Of a stretch of DNA of 64,000 nucleotides, positions 57,767-64,000 are shown piece by piece. The stretch covers positions 1,240,001 through 1,304,000 of the forward strand of contig NZ_CP025803.1 of NCBI RefSeq assembly GCF_003352065.1, in the 5' to 3' direction. Under the pieces are notes generated by a model. It was given only the letters and a program-made list of their open reading frames with translations, did not search any database and was not told the DNA's origin. The DNA comes from Sulfitobacter sp. SK011. GTDB taxonomy: Bacteria; Pseudomonadota; Alphaproteobacteria; Rhodobacterales; Rhodobacteraceae. The first letter of the stretch is position 1. Every line of letters begins with the position of its first letter. The translations under genes and the position numbers were made by a program.

Positions 57767-58441
57767 ATGAACCGCGCGCTGTTCTTTGTTGTGATTGGTC
57801 TGGGCGGGGCTGCCATTCTGGTAAGCCTTGGCATCTGGCAAATGCAGCGACTGGCCTGGAAGCAGGGCGTTATCTCTGGCATCAACGCACGGATCGTGGC
57901 CGCTCCGGTTGCCTTGCCGAATGATCCCAACCCTGATGCGGACGCCTATCTGCCGGTGACGGTCACTGGGACTTTTGATACACAGGTGTTGCGGGTTCTT
58001 GTTTCACAAAAGGATGTAGGGCCGGGATATCGGATCATTTCGGCGCTCAACACACCTGATATGAAAGTAATGGTGGATCGCGGGTTCCTGCCTGTTGAGG
58101 CAGGCAGACAAGCCTTTGTAAGTGGCCCTGTGACCCTCACGGGCAACCTGCAATGGCCCAACGAAACCGACAGTTTCACGCCTGCGCCAGACCGGGAAAA
58201 CAACATCTGGTTTGCCCGCGATGTGGAGGCGATGGCGGCTGAGCTTGGAACCAGTCCGATCCTGATCGTGGCGCGCGATGTGTCGTTCCAGGACGGTGAT
58301 ATCACACCGCTGCCCGTCGATACCGCCCGAATTCCGAATGACCACTTGCAATATGCAATCACGTGGTTTTCCCTCGCTGCGATCTGGCTTGCCATGTCCG
58401 CCTATTTCCTGCGCCGTCGCGCGCCAACCCCTGAAAGCTAA
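57767..58441 (+). CDS. SURF1 family oxidase assembly protein
   Basis: Surf1 homologue (224 aa) needed for insertion of heme a into oxidase. Two membrane helices flank a periplasmic loop: N-terminal (about 5-24, before LGIWQMQRLAWK) and C-terminal (about 190-212, ITWFSLAAIWLAMSAY). Conserved DRGFLPVEAGR-like sequence (VMVDRGFLP) is present. threonine synthase starts 3 bases after the stop. Confidence 0.92.
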   Translation: MNRALFFVVIGLGGAAILVSLGIWQMQRLAWKQGVISGINARIVAAPVALPNDPNPDADAYLPVTVTGTFDTQVLRVLVSQKDVGPGYRIISALNTPDMKVMVDRGFLPVEAGRQAFVSGPVTLTGNLQWPNETDSFTPAPDRENNIWFARDVEAMAAELGTSPILIVARDVSFQDGDITPLPVDTARIPNDHLQYAITWFSLAAIWLAMSAYFLRRRAPTPES

Positions 58442-58444
58442 CCC

Positions 58445-59833
58445 ATGCGCTATGTCTCTACCCGTGGCTCTGCCCCTGTCCTCACCTTCGAAGAGGCGAT
58501 GCTGACCGGGCTTGCGCGTGATGGCGGGCTATATGTACCCGAGACGATCCCGACATTGAGCAAGGATCAGATCGCAGCAATGGCCGGGCAATCCTACGAG
58601 GACGTGGCCTATACGGTGATGCGCCCGTTTATTGGCGATACCTTTACCGACGACGAATTTCGCAGGTTGATTTCCAATGCCTATGCGGGCTTTGGCCACA
58701 CCGCCCGCGCCCCATTGGTGCAACTTGCCCCCAATCATTTCCTGTTGGAGCTGTTCCACGGACCAACACTGGCGTTCAAAGATTTCGCGATGCAATTGAT
58801 TGGCCAGATGTTTCAAAAGGCGCTTGGTCGCAAAGGGGCCCGTGTGACCATCGTCGGGGCCACATCCGGCGATACCGGATCCGCTGCGATAGAAGCGTTC
58901 CGGGGATTGGATAATGTCGACGTCTTTATCCTTTACCCGCATGGCCGCGTCAGCGATGTGCAGCGCCGCCAGATGACCACACCGTCAGAACCGAACGTCC
59001 ATGCCCTTGCCGTGGATGGAGATTTTGATGATTGCCAGGCCCGTCTCAAGGATATGTTCAATGACTTTGAATTTCGCGACGGTGTAAAGCTCGCGGGGGT
59101 GAATTCGATCAACTGGGGCCGGGTGCTGGCTCAGGTGGTCTATTACTTTACCTCTGCCGTGTCGCTGGGTGCGCCCGGGCGCGAGGTCAGTTTCACCGTG
59201 CCAACAGGTAACTTTGGTGACATCTTTGCCGGTTATATCGCCAAGCGCATGGGCCTGCCGATTGCCGATCTGGTGATTGCCACCAACCAAAACGATATTC
59301 TGGACCGCTGCCTGAAAGGGCAGGGGTATCACAAGGGCGGCGTGCATCCGTCGATCAGTCCGTCCATGGACATTCAGGTATCGTCCAACTTTGAACGGGC
59401 ATTGTTTGATGCCTATGACCGCGATGGCAATGCGGTGGCGCAGTTGATGACGGAATTGGGCCAAGGCGGATTTGACGTATCGCAAGGGGCGATGCAGGCG
59501 TTGCAGGACATCTATCGCTCTGGCAGCGCGTCCGAGGCGGAAACCTCAGCAACCATCAAAGATATGATCAATTCGACAGGCGAGCTTTTGTGTCCGCATT
59601 CTGCGGTCGGCGTGAAAGTCGCCAATGAACAACGTGATGCAGCGACCCCGATGATCACACTTGCCACGGCGCACCCCGCCAAGTTCCCTGATGCGGTCGA
59701 GGCAGCCACTGGAACAAGACCGGGCCTGCCCCCGCGCATGGCGGACCTATTTGACCGCAAAGAACGGTTCACCCGCGTGGCCAACGATTTGGACGCGCTC
59801 AAGACCTACATCAAAGGGGCACTAAACGCATGA
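58445..59833 (+). CDS. thrC: Threonine synthase
   Basis: PLP enzyme (462 aa) that converts O-phosphohomoserine to threonine. The PLP lysine is in GPTLAFKDFAMQL (near residue 111), and GATSGDTGSAAIEAF binds the cofactor phosphate. MRYVSTRGSAPVLTFEEAML is the usual N-terminus of this class. Its stop overlaps the M16 peptidase start by 4 bases. The order surf1-thrC-peptidase is common in alphaproteobacteria. Confidence 0.95.
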   Translation: MRYVSTRGSAPVLTFEEAMLTGLARDGGLYVPETIPTLSKDQIAAMAGQSYEDVAYTVMRPFIGDTFTDDEFRRLISNAYAGFGHTARAPLVQLAPNHFLLELFHGPTLAFKDFAMQLIGQMFQKALGRKGARVTIVGATSGDTGSAAIEAFRGLDNVDVFILYPHGRVSDVQRRQMTTPSEPNVHALAVDGDFDDCQARLKDMFNDFEFRDGVKLAGVNSINWGRVLAQVVYYFTSAVSLGAPGREVSFTVPTGNFGDIFAGYIAKRMGLPIADLVIATNQNDILDRCLKGQGYHKGGVHPSISPSMDIQVSSNFERALFDAYDRDGNAVAQLMTELGQGGFDVSQGAMQALQDIYRSGSASEAETSATIKDMINSTGELLCPHSAVGVKVANEQRDAATPMITLATAHPAKFPDAVEAATGTRPGLPPRMADLFDRKERFTRVANDLDALKTYIKGALNA

Positions 59834-61092
59834 GCCTGAATCAGCACCGCCTGTCGAACGGCTTTCGCATCGTCACAGAACATATGCCGGGATTGGCTTC
59901 AGCCTCCATCGGGATATGGGTCACAGCGGGGGGACGTCACGAGACGCCGCAACAAAATGGCATCGCGCATTTCCTTGAGCATATGGCGTTCAAAGGCACC
60001 TCAAAACGCAGTTCCTTGCAAATTGCAGAGGCGATCGAGGATGTGGGTGGCTATATCAACGCCTATACAAGTCGCGAAGTGACGGCCTATTACGTGCGCG
60101 TCTTGGAAAACGACGTGGCGCTGGGGCTGGATGTGATTGCGGACATTCTGCGTGATCCCATCCTTGACCCAAGCGAAATCGAGGTTGAGCGCGGCGTGAT
60201 CTTGCAGGAAATCGGTCAGGCGCTGGACACCCCCGATGACGTGATATTCGACTGGCTGCAAGAAGAGGCATACCCGGATCAGCCGATGGGCCGCACCATT
60301 CTGGGTCTGTCCGAGCGTGTTTCGAATTTCAACCGCGAAGACCTGCGGTCGTTTATCGGCGATCACTATGGCCCCGAACAAATGATCCTGTCGGCGGCGG
60401 GTGCTGTGAACCATGATGAGATCGTGAAACTGGCCGAGGCGCTGTTTGGGGACATGACGCCCAAGCCGATGTTCCAGGTGGATGCAGCCCGTTTTCAGGG
60501 CGGCGAGACGCGCCACATCAAACCGTTGGAACAGGCCCATTTTGCGCTTGGCTTTGAATCGCCCGGCTACCGCGCTGACGATATTTATGTGGCTCAGATT
60601 TACGCCTCAGCGCTTGGCGGCGGCATGTCGTCGCGGCTGTTTCAGGAAATCCGCGAAAACCGCGGGCTCTGCTATACGATCTTTGCCTCTGCCGGCGCTT
60701 ATGCGGACACCGGGATGACCACAATCTACGCCGGGACCAGCGCTGAACAATTGCCGGAACTTGCGACCATCACCGTGGACGAGATGAAGCGCGCAGCATC
60801 CGATATGTCGCCCGCAGAAGTTGCGCGCGCGCGCGCTCAGATGAAAGCAGGGTTGCTGATGGGGCTGGAAAGCCCGTCAAACCGCGCTGAACGTCTGGCC
60901 CGGCTGATCCAGATTTGGGACCGTATCCCGCCATTGGAAGAAACCGTGGCTCAGATCGACGCTGTGACGACCGGGGATGTGCGTGATTTTGCTGAAACCA
61001 TGGCACTCGCGGCCCCGGCAGCGCTGGCGCTTTATGGTCCAGTGGAAGCGGCACCAACGCTTGCCGCCTTACAGGAGCGGCGCGCGGCCTGA
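59830..61092 (+). CDS. M16 family zinc peptidase (mitochondrial processing peptidase-like)
   Basis: Peptidase of 420 aa, the bacterial relative of the mitochondrial processing peptidase beta subunit. The inverted zinc motif HFLEH lies at about 47-51 in GIAHFLEHMAFKGT, with the distal Glu in EVERGVILQEI. The second, non-catalytic M16 domain follows (about 165-400, with the Gly-rich ASALGGGMSSRLFQEIRE loop). No signal peptide, so probably cytoplasmic. Substrates unknown. Confidence 0.93.
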   Translation: MSLNQHRLSNGFRIVTEHMPGLASASIGIWVTAGGRHETPQQNGIAHFLEHMAFKGTSKRSSLQIAEAIEDVGGYINAYTSREVTAYYVRVLENDVALGLDVIADILRDPILDPSEIEVERGVILQEIGQALDTPDDVIFDWLQEEAYPDQPMGRTILGLSERVSNFNREDLRSFIGDHYGPEQMILSAAGAVNHDEIVKLAEALFGDMTPKPMFQVDAARFQGGETRHIKPLEQAHFALGFESPGYRADDIYVAQIYASALGGGMSSRLFQEIRENRGLCYTIFASAGAYADTGMTTIYAGTSAEQLPELATITVDEMKRAASDMSPAEVARARAQMKAGLLMGLESPSNRAERLARLIQIWDRIPPLEETVAQIDAVTTGDVRDFAETMALAAPAALALYGPVEAAPTLAALQERRAA

Positions 61093-61676
61093 TGCTGTTG
61101 ATGAGGCGCAAAATCAAGATCGAAACTGAACGGCTGACACTGCGCACGCCGATCCATTCTGATTTTCGGGCCTGGACGGCATTGCGGGTCAAAAGCCAGA
61201 GCTATCTTGTTCCGTGGGAACCAACTTGGGCGGATGATCATCTGACCCGCAAGGCGTTCACCAACCGGGTCTATTGGGCATCGCGGTCGATCAGCAGTGG
61301 CACTGCGATGCCACTGTTTTTGATCCGCCGCGAGGATCAATCACTGATCGGTGCGATCACCCTCGACAACATCCGGCGCGGACCGTCACAATCGGCCACT
61401 CTGGGCTATTGGACCGGGGAACCATTTGCACGGCAAGGGTATATGCGCGAGGCGATCGACGCAGTTGTGCATCAGGCGTTCTCCCGGCTGGATCTCAGCC
61501 GGGTTGAGGCCGCCTGTTTGCCTGAAAACGCTGCTTCACGCGGATTGCTGGAAAAAGCCGGGTTCAAATACGAGGGCGTCGCGCAAAGCTATCTGCAGAT
61601 TGAGGGCCGCTGGCGGACCCATGTCCTTTACGCATCGTTGCGCAGCGATCGGCGGGGTAAGACGGAGGCAGGGTAG
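61092..61676 (+). CDS. GNAT acetyltransferase (RimJ-like)
   Basis: GNAT-fold N-acetyltransferase (194 aa) of the RimJ/ribosomal-protein-alanine acetyltransferase group. ETERLTLRTPIHSDFRAW opens the fold, GYWTGEPFARQGYMREAI holds the acetyl-CoA loop, and NAASRGLLEKAGFKYEG is the C-terminal signature. The target is not known. Its ATG overlaps the peptidase stop by one base. Downstream to 61937 I see no gene. Confidence 0.88.
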   Translation: MLLMRRKIKIETERLTLRTPIHSDFRAWTALRVKSQSYLVPWEPTWADDHLTRKAFTNRVYWASRSISSGTAMPLFLIRREDQSLIGAITLDNIRRGPSQSATLGYWTGEPFARQGYMREAIDAVVHQAFSRLDLSRVEAACLPENAASRGLLEKAGFKYEGVAQSYLQIEGRWRTHVLYASLRSDRRGKTEAG

Positions 61677-61937
61677 CGGAAAGCACCGTTCACTGTGCAG
61701 ACAAAGCGGTGTTTCGAGTTGATCCAAGATAGATCCGCGAACGCTGCAACAATGCCCATGTCGAGCAGAAATAATCATCGACAGGTGCCAACTGGAAGCT
61801 TGATCCAGCTCGACACCGTCGCCCGTGGCAGAGAGTTAACTTCGCTAAGTGGCACGCGCCCATCCGCTGTTGAACTCGCCTTCAAAGAGCTTGCCCTTAA
61901 TATAGCATCCGACGACCACACAGGCCGTTACTGCGTT

Positions 61938-62129
61938 CTAGTTGGTCAAGACGCCAACACCTGCACCAACAAGGGCACCTTCGACGCAGCGCCCGTCTGC
62001 AAGGACCTCTCCGGCGGCGCAGCCGATCGCACCGCCCACCGCAGCACGCTCCAAATCCGAATTTAATTCGTCACACGCAGAAAGACCCAAAGTGGAAACA
62101 ACTGTCGTGACAATGAAAAATCTATGCAT
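61938..62129 (-). CDS. Small glycine-zipper lipoprotein
   Basis: Protein of 63 aa with a lipoprotein signal: MHRFFIVTTVVSTLGLSAC, lipobox LSAC with Cys19. The mature part has a small-residue zipper (AAVGGAIGCAAGEVL ... GALVGAGVGVL) interrupted by a short ADGRC segment, giving two further Cys. AAGGAG lies 7 bases before the ATG. A perfect FNR/FnrL-type box stands 62 bases upstream, suggesting induction at low oxygen. Function unknown; glycine-zipper lipoproteins insert in or line the outer membrane. Confidence 0.8.
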   Translation of the reverse strand: MHRFFIVTTVVSTLGLSACDELNSDLERAAVGGAIGCAAGEVLADGRCVEGALVGAGVGVLTN

Positions 62130-62190
62130 GGAAGACTCCTTGGTTTCTGTTGCCTAAGTCGCAATATACAAACTCGCATGTTGCTGCACA

Positions 62191-62204
62191 TTGATTAGTA
62201 TCAA
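62191..62204. promoter_or_regulatory. FNR/FnrL-type binding box
   Basis: TTGAT-TAGT-ATCAA, a perfect match to the FNR/FnrL (and Dnr-type) consensus TTGAT-N4-ATCAA, and the only perfect one I found in the window. It is centred about 68 bases before the start codon of the small lipoprotein gene, a position compatible with activation. The SHMT-like gene ends on the other side, so the lipoprotein is the only apparent target. Confidence 0.7.
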
Positions 62205-62307
62205 TCATCGTATCGCGCGGTCAATTGGAGCGTCTCTCCTGCCCTGACAAGGTCACTGCCTCTGTCATGGTGGTCGTTGTTCTTACAGCCGTCCTTGCCC
62301 GATCGCA

Positions 62308-63621
62308 TCATCCCACAAAATGCAACCTTCCATACCGCCCGCGCAGGCTGCGCACCTCATCCGCCAAGCCCGTCGGGTCGTCTGACCGCAGCGCCCGCGC
62401 CACCAGCGCGGCGATTTCCGGCACATCCTTTACGCCCACACCCCAACGTACCAATTCCGGCGTCCCGATGCGCAGGCCGTTCATGTCCCCCGGCACCTCA
62501 TCTATCGGCAGGCCGATGCCACAGGCCAGGAATCCCGCTTTGCGCAGCTTTTTTGACGCCGCCTGACCGCCCCCAAACTCCGCAGCCTCAACCGCAAATT
62601 GGTGCGATGTGGTAAAACCCTGATCCTTGGCAAAAACCCGCAGTCCCGCCGCATCCAGTTCCCGCGCAAAAGCCTGCGACACCGCGATCATTTCAGCGGC
62701 ATATTCCGGGCCATAATCGATCCAGTCCAGCATTGTCAGCGCCAGAGCAGCCGATTTTGCCGCGTCAAAGTTCGCTGTCATGCCGGGAAAGGCGATGGCA
62801 TCAAGCCGTTCGGCCAATGCGGCATCGTTGCTGACAATCAGACCGCCTGCAGGCCCGCCAAGGCTTTTGTAAGTGCTCATTGTCATCATGTGCGCGCCTT
62901 CGGCCAGCGGGTTGCGCCACGCGCGCCCTGCGATGATCCCACATTGATGGGCCGCGTCAAAGAGCACCTTTGCCCCCACCTCATCTGCAATTTCACGCAC
63001 CTCGGCCACCGGGTGTTCAAAGAGGTTCAGCGAAGACCCAACCGTGATCAGGTTTGGTTTCACCTGATGCGCCAAAGCACGCAGCCTTTGAATGTCGAGT
63101 GTGTAGCCGTCCGCATTGATTGGCGCGGGCACAGTGTTGAGCCCGTATAGCCCCGCACATCCCGCCGCGTGATGCGTCACATGGCCGCCAATTGACGCAG
63201 GCGGTGCAATGATGGTGTCACCGGGTTTGCAGGTCGCCATAAACCCATAGAGATTGGCAATCGCCCCCGATGGCACCCGGATTTCGGCAAACTGCGCATC
63301 AAATACCTGCGCACAAAGCTCCGCCGCGATCACCTCGATCTCTTCGATCGCTTCCAGCCCCATTTCGTATTTATCGCCGGGGTATCCAAGTGACGGACGG
63401 GTGCCGATGCCAGACGCCAAGATCGCCTCGGCGCGCGGTGACATGACATTGGTTGCAGGATTGAGGTTAAAACACGCCCGTTCATGAATATCGCGGTTCT
63501 CTTTGGCCAATGCAGCAATGCGGTCGGCAATCTCAGCGCTGCTGGCAGCCGCCGTTTGCGTTGCAATGGTGGTCACCCGCGCATCGCAGGCCGCCGGTAC
63601 CCATTTTCTTGTCGCCAACAT
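62308..63621 (-). CDS. Divergent serine hydroxymethyltransferase-like PLP enzyme
   Basis: Fold-type I PLP enzyme (437 aa) related to SHMT. Family features: GYPGDKYE (near 79), IRVPSGAIANLYGF, the FDAAHQCGIIAG segment with D222 and H225, and the Schiff-base lysine K252 in STYKSLGGPAGG. Normal SHMT has THKTLRGPRGG there and a LIASEN stretch near the N-terminus; here the corresponding region reads NLNPATNVMSP. It may therefore act on another amino acid (for example as an aldolase or on alpha-methylserine), which is inference. GGGGAG precedes the ATG by about 10 bases. Confidence 0.82.
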   Translation of the reverse strand: MLATRKWVPAACDARVTTIATQTAAASSAEIADRIAALAKENRDIHERACFNLNPATNVMSPRAEAILASGIGTRPSLGYPGDKYEMGLEAIEEIEVIAAELCAQVFDAQFAEIRVPSGAIANLYGFMATCKPGDTIIAPPASIGGHVTHHAAGCAGLYGLNTVPAPINADGYTLDIQRLRALAHQVKPNLITVGSSLNLFEHPVAEVREIADEVGAKVLFDAAHQCGIIAGRAWRNPLAEGAHMMTMSTYKSLGGPAGGLIVSNDAALAERLDAIAFPGMTANFDAAKSAALALTMLDWIDYGPEYAAEMIAVSQAFARELDAAGLRVFAKDQGFTTSHQFAVEAAEFGGGQAASKKLRKAGFLACGIGLPIDEVPGDMNGLRIGTPELVRWGVGVKDVPEIAALVARALRSDDPTGLADEVRSLRGRYGRLHFVG

Positions 63622-63759
63622 TTTGATCACTCCCCTCATTTTTCATCAACATCGCGCGCTTTTGCGTCCCTTGGCAAACCAGATTTCCCCCCTGCGTGTA
63701 GAAATTTGGTCGCAATATGCCATTGATGCTCTAGGTTGAGGGCCAAAGGGGAGGATGCC

Positions 63760-64000
63760 ATGATTTTCCGTTTTTCTTTTTTGCTGATGCTCTGTTTGCC
63801 AACATTTGCTCTGGCACAGGACCGAACGCCAAGTCACTGTGTGGCTTTGGCCAATGCGGCACCCGGCTTGGAATATGTCACCCTTGCAACATTGCCTGAG
63901 GTGACGGCTGAAACGGTATATCTCCATTATATCGCCCATGCGTCGTTTTTGATCCGCAGCCACGGTGCCCTTAACATTGTCACAGACTACACAGGATTTA
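63760..64000 (+). CDS. MBL-fold metallohydrolase, 5' part only
   Basis: The first 80 codons of an exported protein, cut by the window edge. A signal peptide (about 1-20, FSFLLMLCLPTFALAQ) is followed by a short spacer and YIAHASFLIRSHGALNIVTD, which resembles the first strand pair of metallo-beta-lactamase-fold hydrolases (the zinc-binding HxHxDH motif would lie beyond the edge). AGGGGAGG precedes the ATG. It diverges from the SHMT-like gene. Assignment is tentative because the catalytic part is missing. Confidence 0.6.
   Translation, partial: MIFRFSFLLMLCLPTFALAQDRTPSHCVALANAAPGLEYVTLATLPEVTAETVYLHYIAHASFLIRSHGALNIVTDYTGF

Noticed and set aside
61695-62066. Plus-strand open frame of 123 codons after the acetyltransferase gene
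   Set aside because: No good ribosome site, and its 3' part is antisense to the small lipoprotein gene, which has a clear lipobox and ribosome site. I could not recognise the protein, so I treat 61677-61937 as non-coding.

Overview
The window reads as a chromosome segment of a marine alphaproteobacterium of the Roseobacter group (Rhodobacterales). Three things point there: protein style, gene order (priA-fsa-DUF484-xerC; ruvCAB-ybgC-tolQRAB-pal-cpoB-tilS-ftsH; coxB-ctaB-ctaG-coxC-surf1-thrC-M16 peptidase), and intergenic hairpin motifs of a kind common in that group. Genus is not resolved. I saw no rRNA, tRNA, CRISPR array, insertion sequence or prophage.

Layout. 0-8.4 kb: HrpB helicase diverges from the GTPase MeaB; then XerC, a DUF484 protein and a transaldolase-type aldolase on the minus strand, and PriA on the plus strand. 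8.4-12.8 kb: MFS and MATE exporters, PrmA, a small membrane protein, and a DUF1127 protein with a clear terminator. 13.1-25.1 kb: one long plus-strand run joins Holliday-junction processing (RuvC, RuvA, RuvB) to the Tol-Pal envelope machine (YbgC, TolQ, TolR, TolA, TolB, Pal, CpoB), followed by TilS and FtsH. An uncharacterised protein bridges RuvB and YbgC. 25.2-29.7 kb: a MOSC protein, the one-carbon enzymes Fhs and FolD, and convergent thioesterase and PdeM genes.

30.0-45.0 kb, minus strand: a ligase-associated DEXH helicase (Lhr type), then a Tad/Flp pilus locus. In transcription order this is three tandem small pilin genes, cpaB, cpaC, an OmpA-type lipoprotein, cpaE/tadZ, cpaF/tadA, tadB, tadC, two TPR lipoproteins (TadD-like), a prepilin peptidase, and an uncharacterised winged-helix AAA+ ATPase. 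No TadE, TadF or TadG minor pilin is visible. The pilins have an unusual Asp-Trp pair where Flp pilins have Glu-Tyr, and two of them share a structured leader. This is the most individual part of the window.

45.3-54 kb: a lytic transglycosylase, the two subunits of a 3-oxoacid CoA-transferase, an L,D-transpeptidase, topoisomerase I with a Lys/Ala repeat tail, DprA and TldD. 54.1-61.7 kb: cytochrome c oxidase subunits II and III with assembly factors (heme O synthase, a small membrane protein, CtaG, Surf1), then threonine synthase, an M16 peptidase and an acetyltransferase in a tightly overlapping series. 61.9-64 kb: a tiny lipoprotein preceded by a perfect FNR/FnrL-type box, a divergent SHMT-like PLP enzyme, and the start of an MBL-fold hydrolase cut by the window edge.

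Most genes are ordinary core genes. The observations most worth following are the pilin family and its leaders, the Tad-linked AAA+ ATPase, the FnrL-type box, the inverted-repeat element between pdeM and the helicase gene, and several hairpins inside operons. Starts were chosen by Shine-Dalgarno spacing, overlap with neighbours and family N-termini; family calls come from motif recognition, not database searches.
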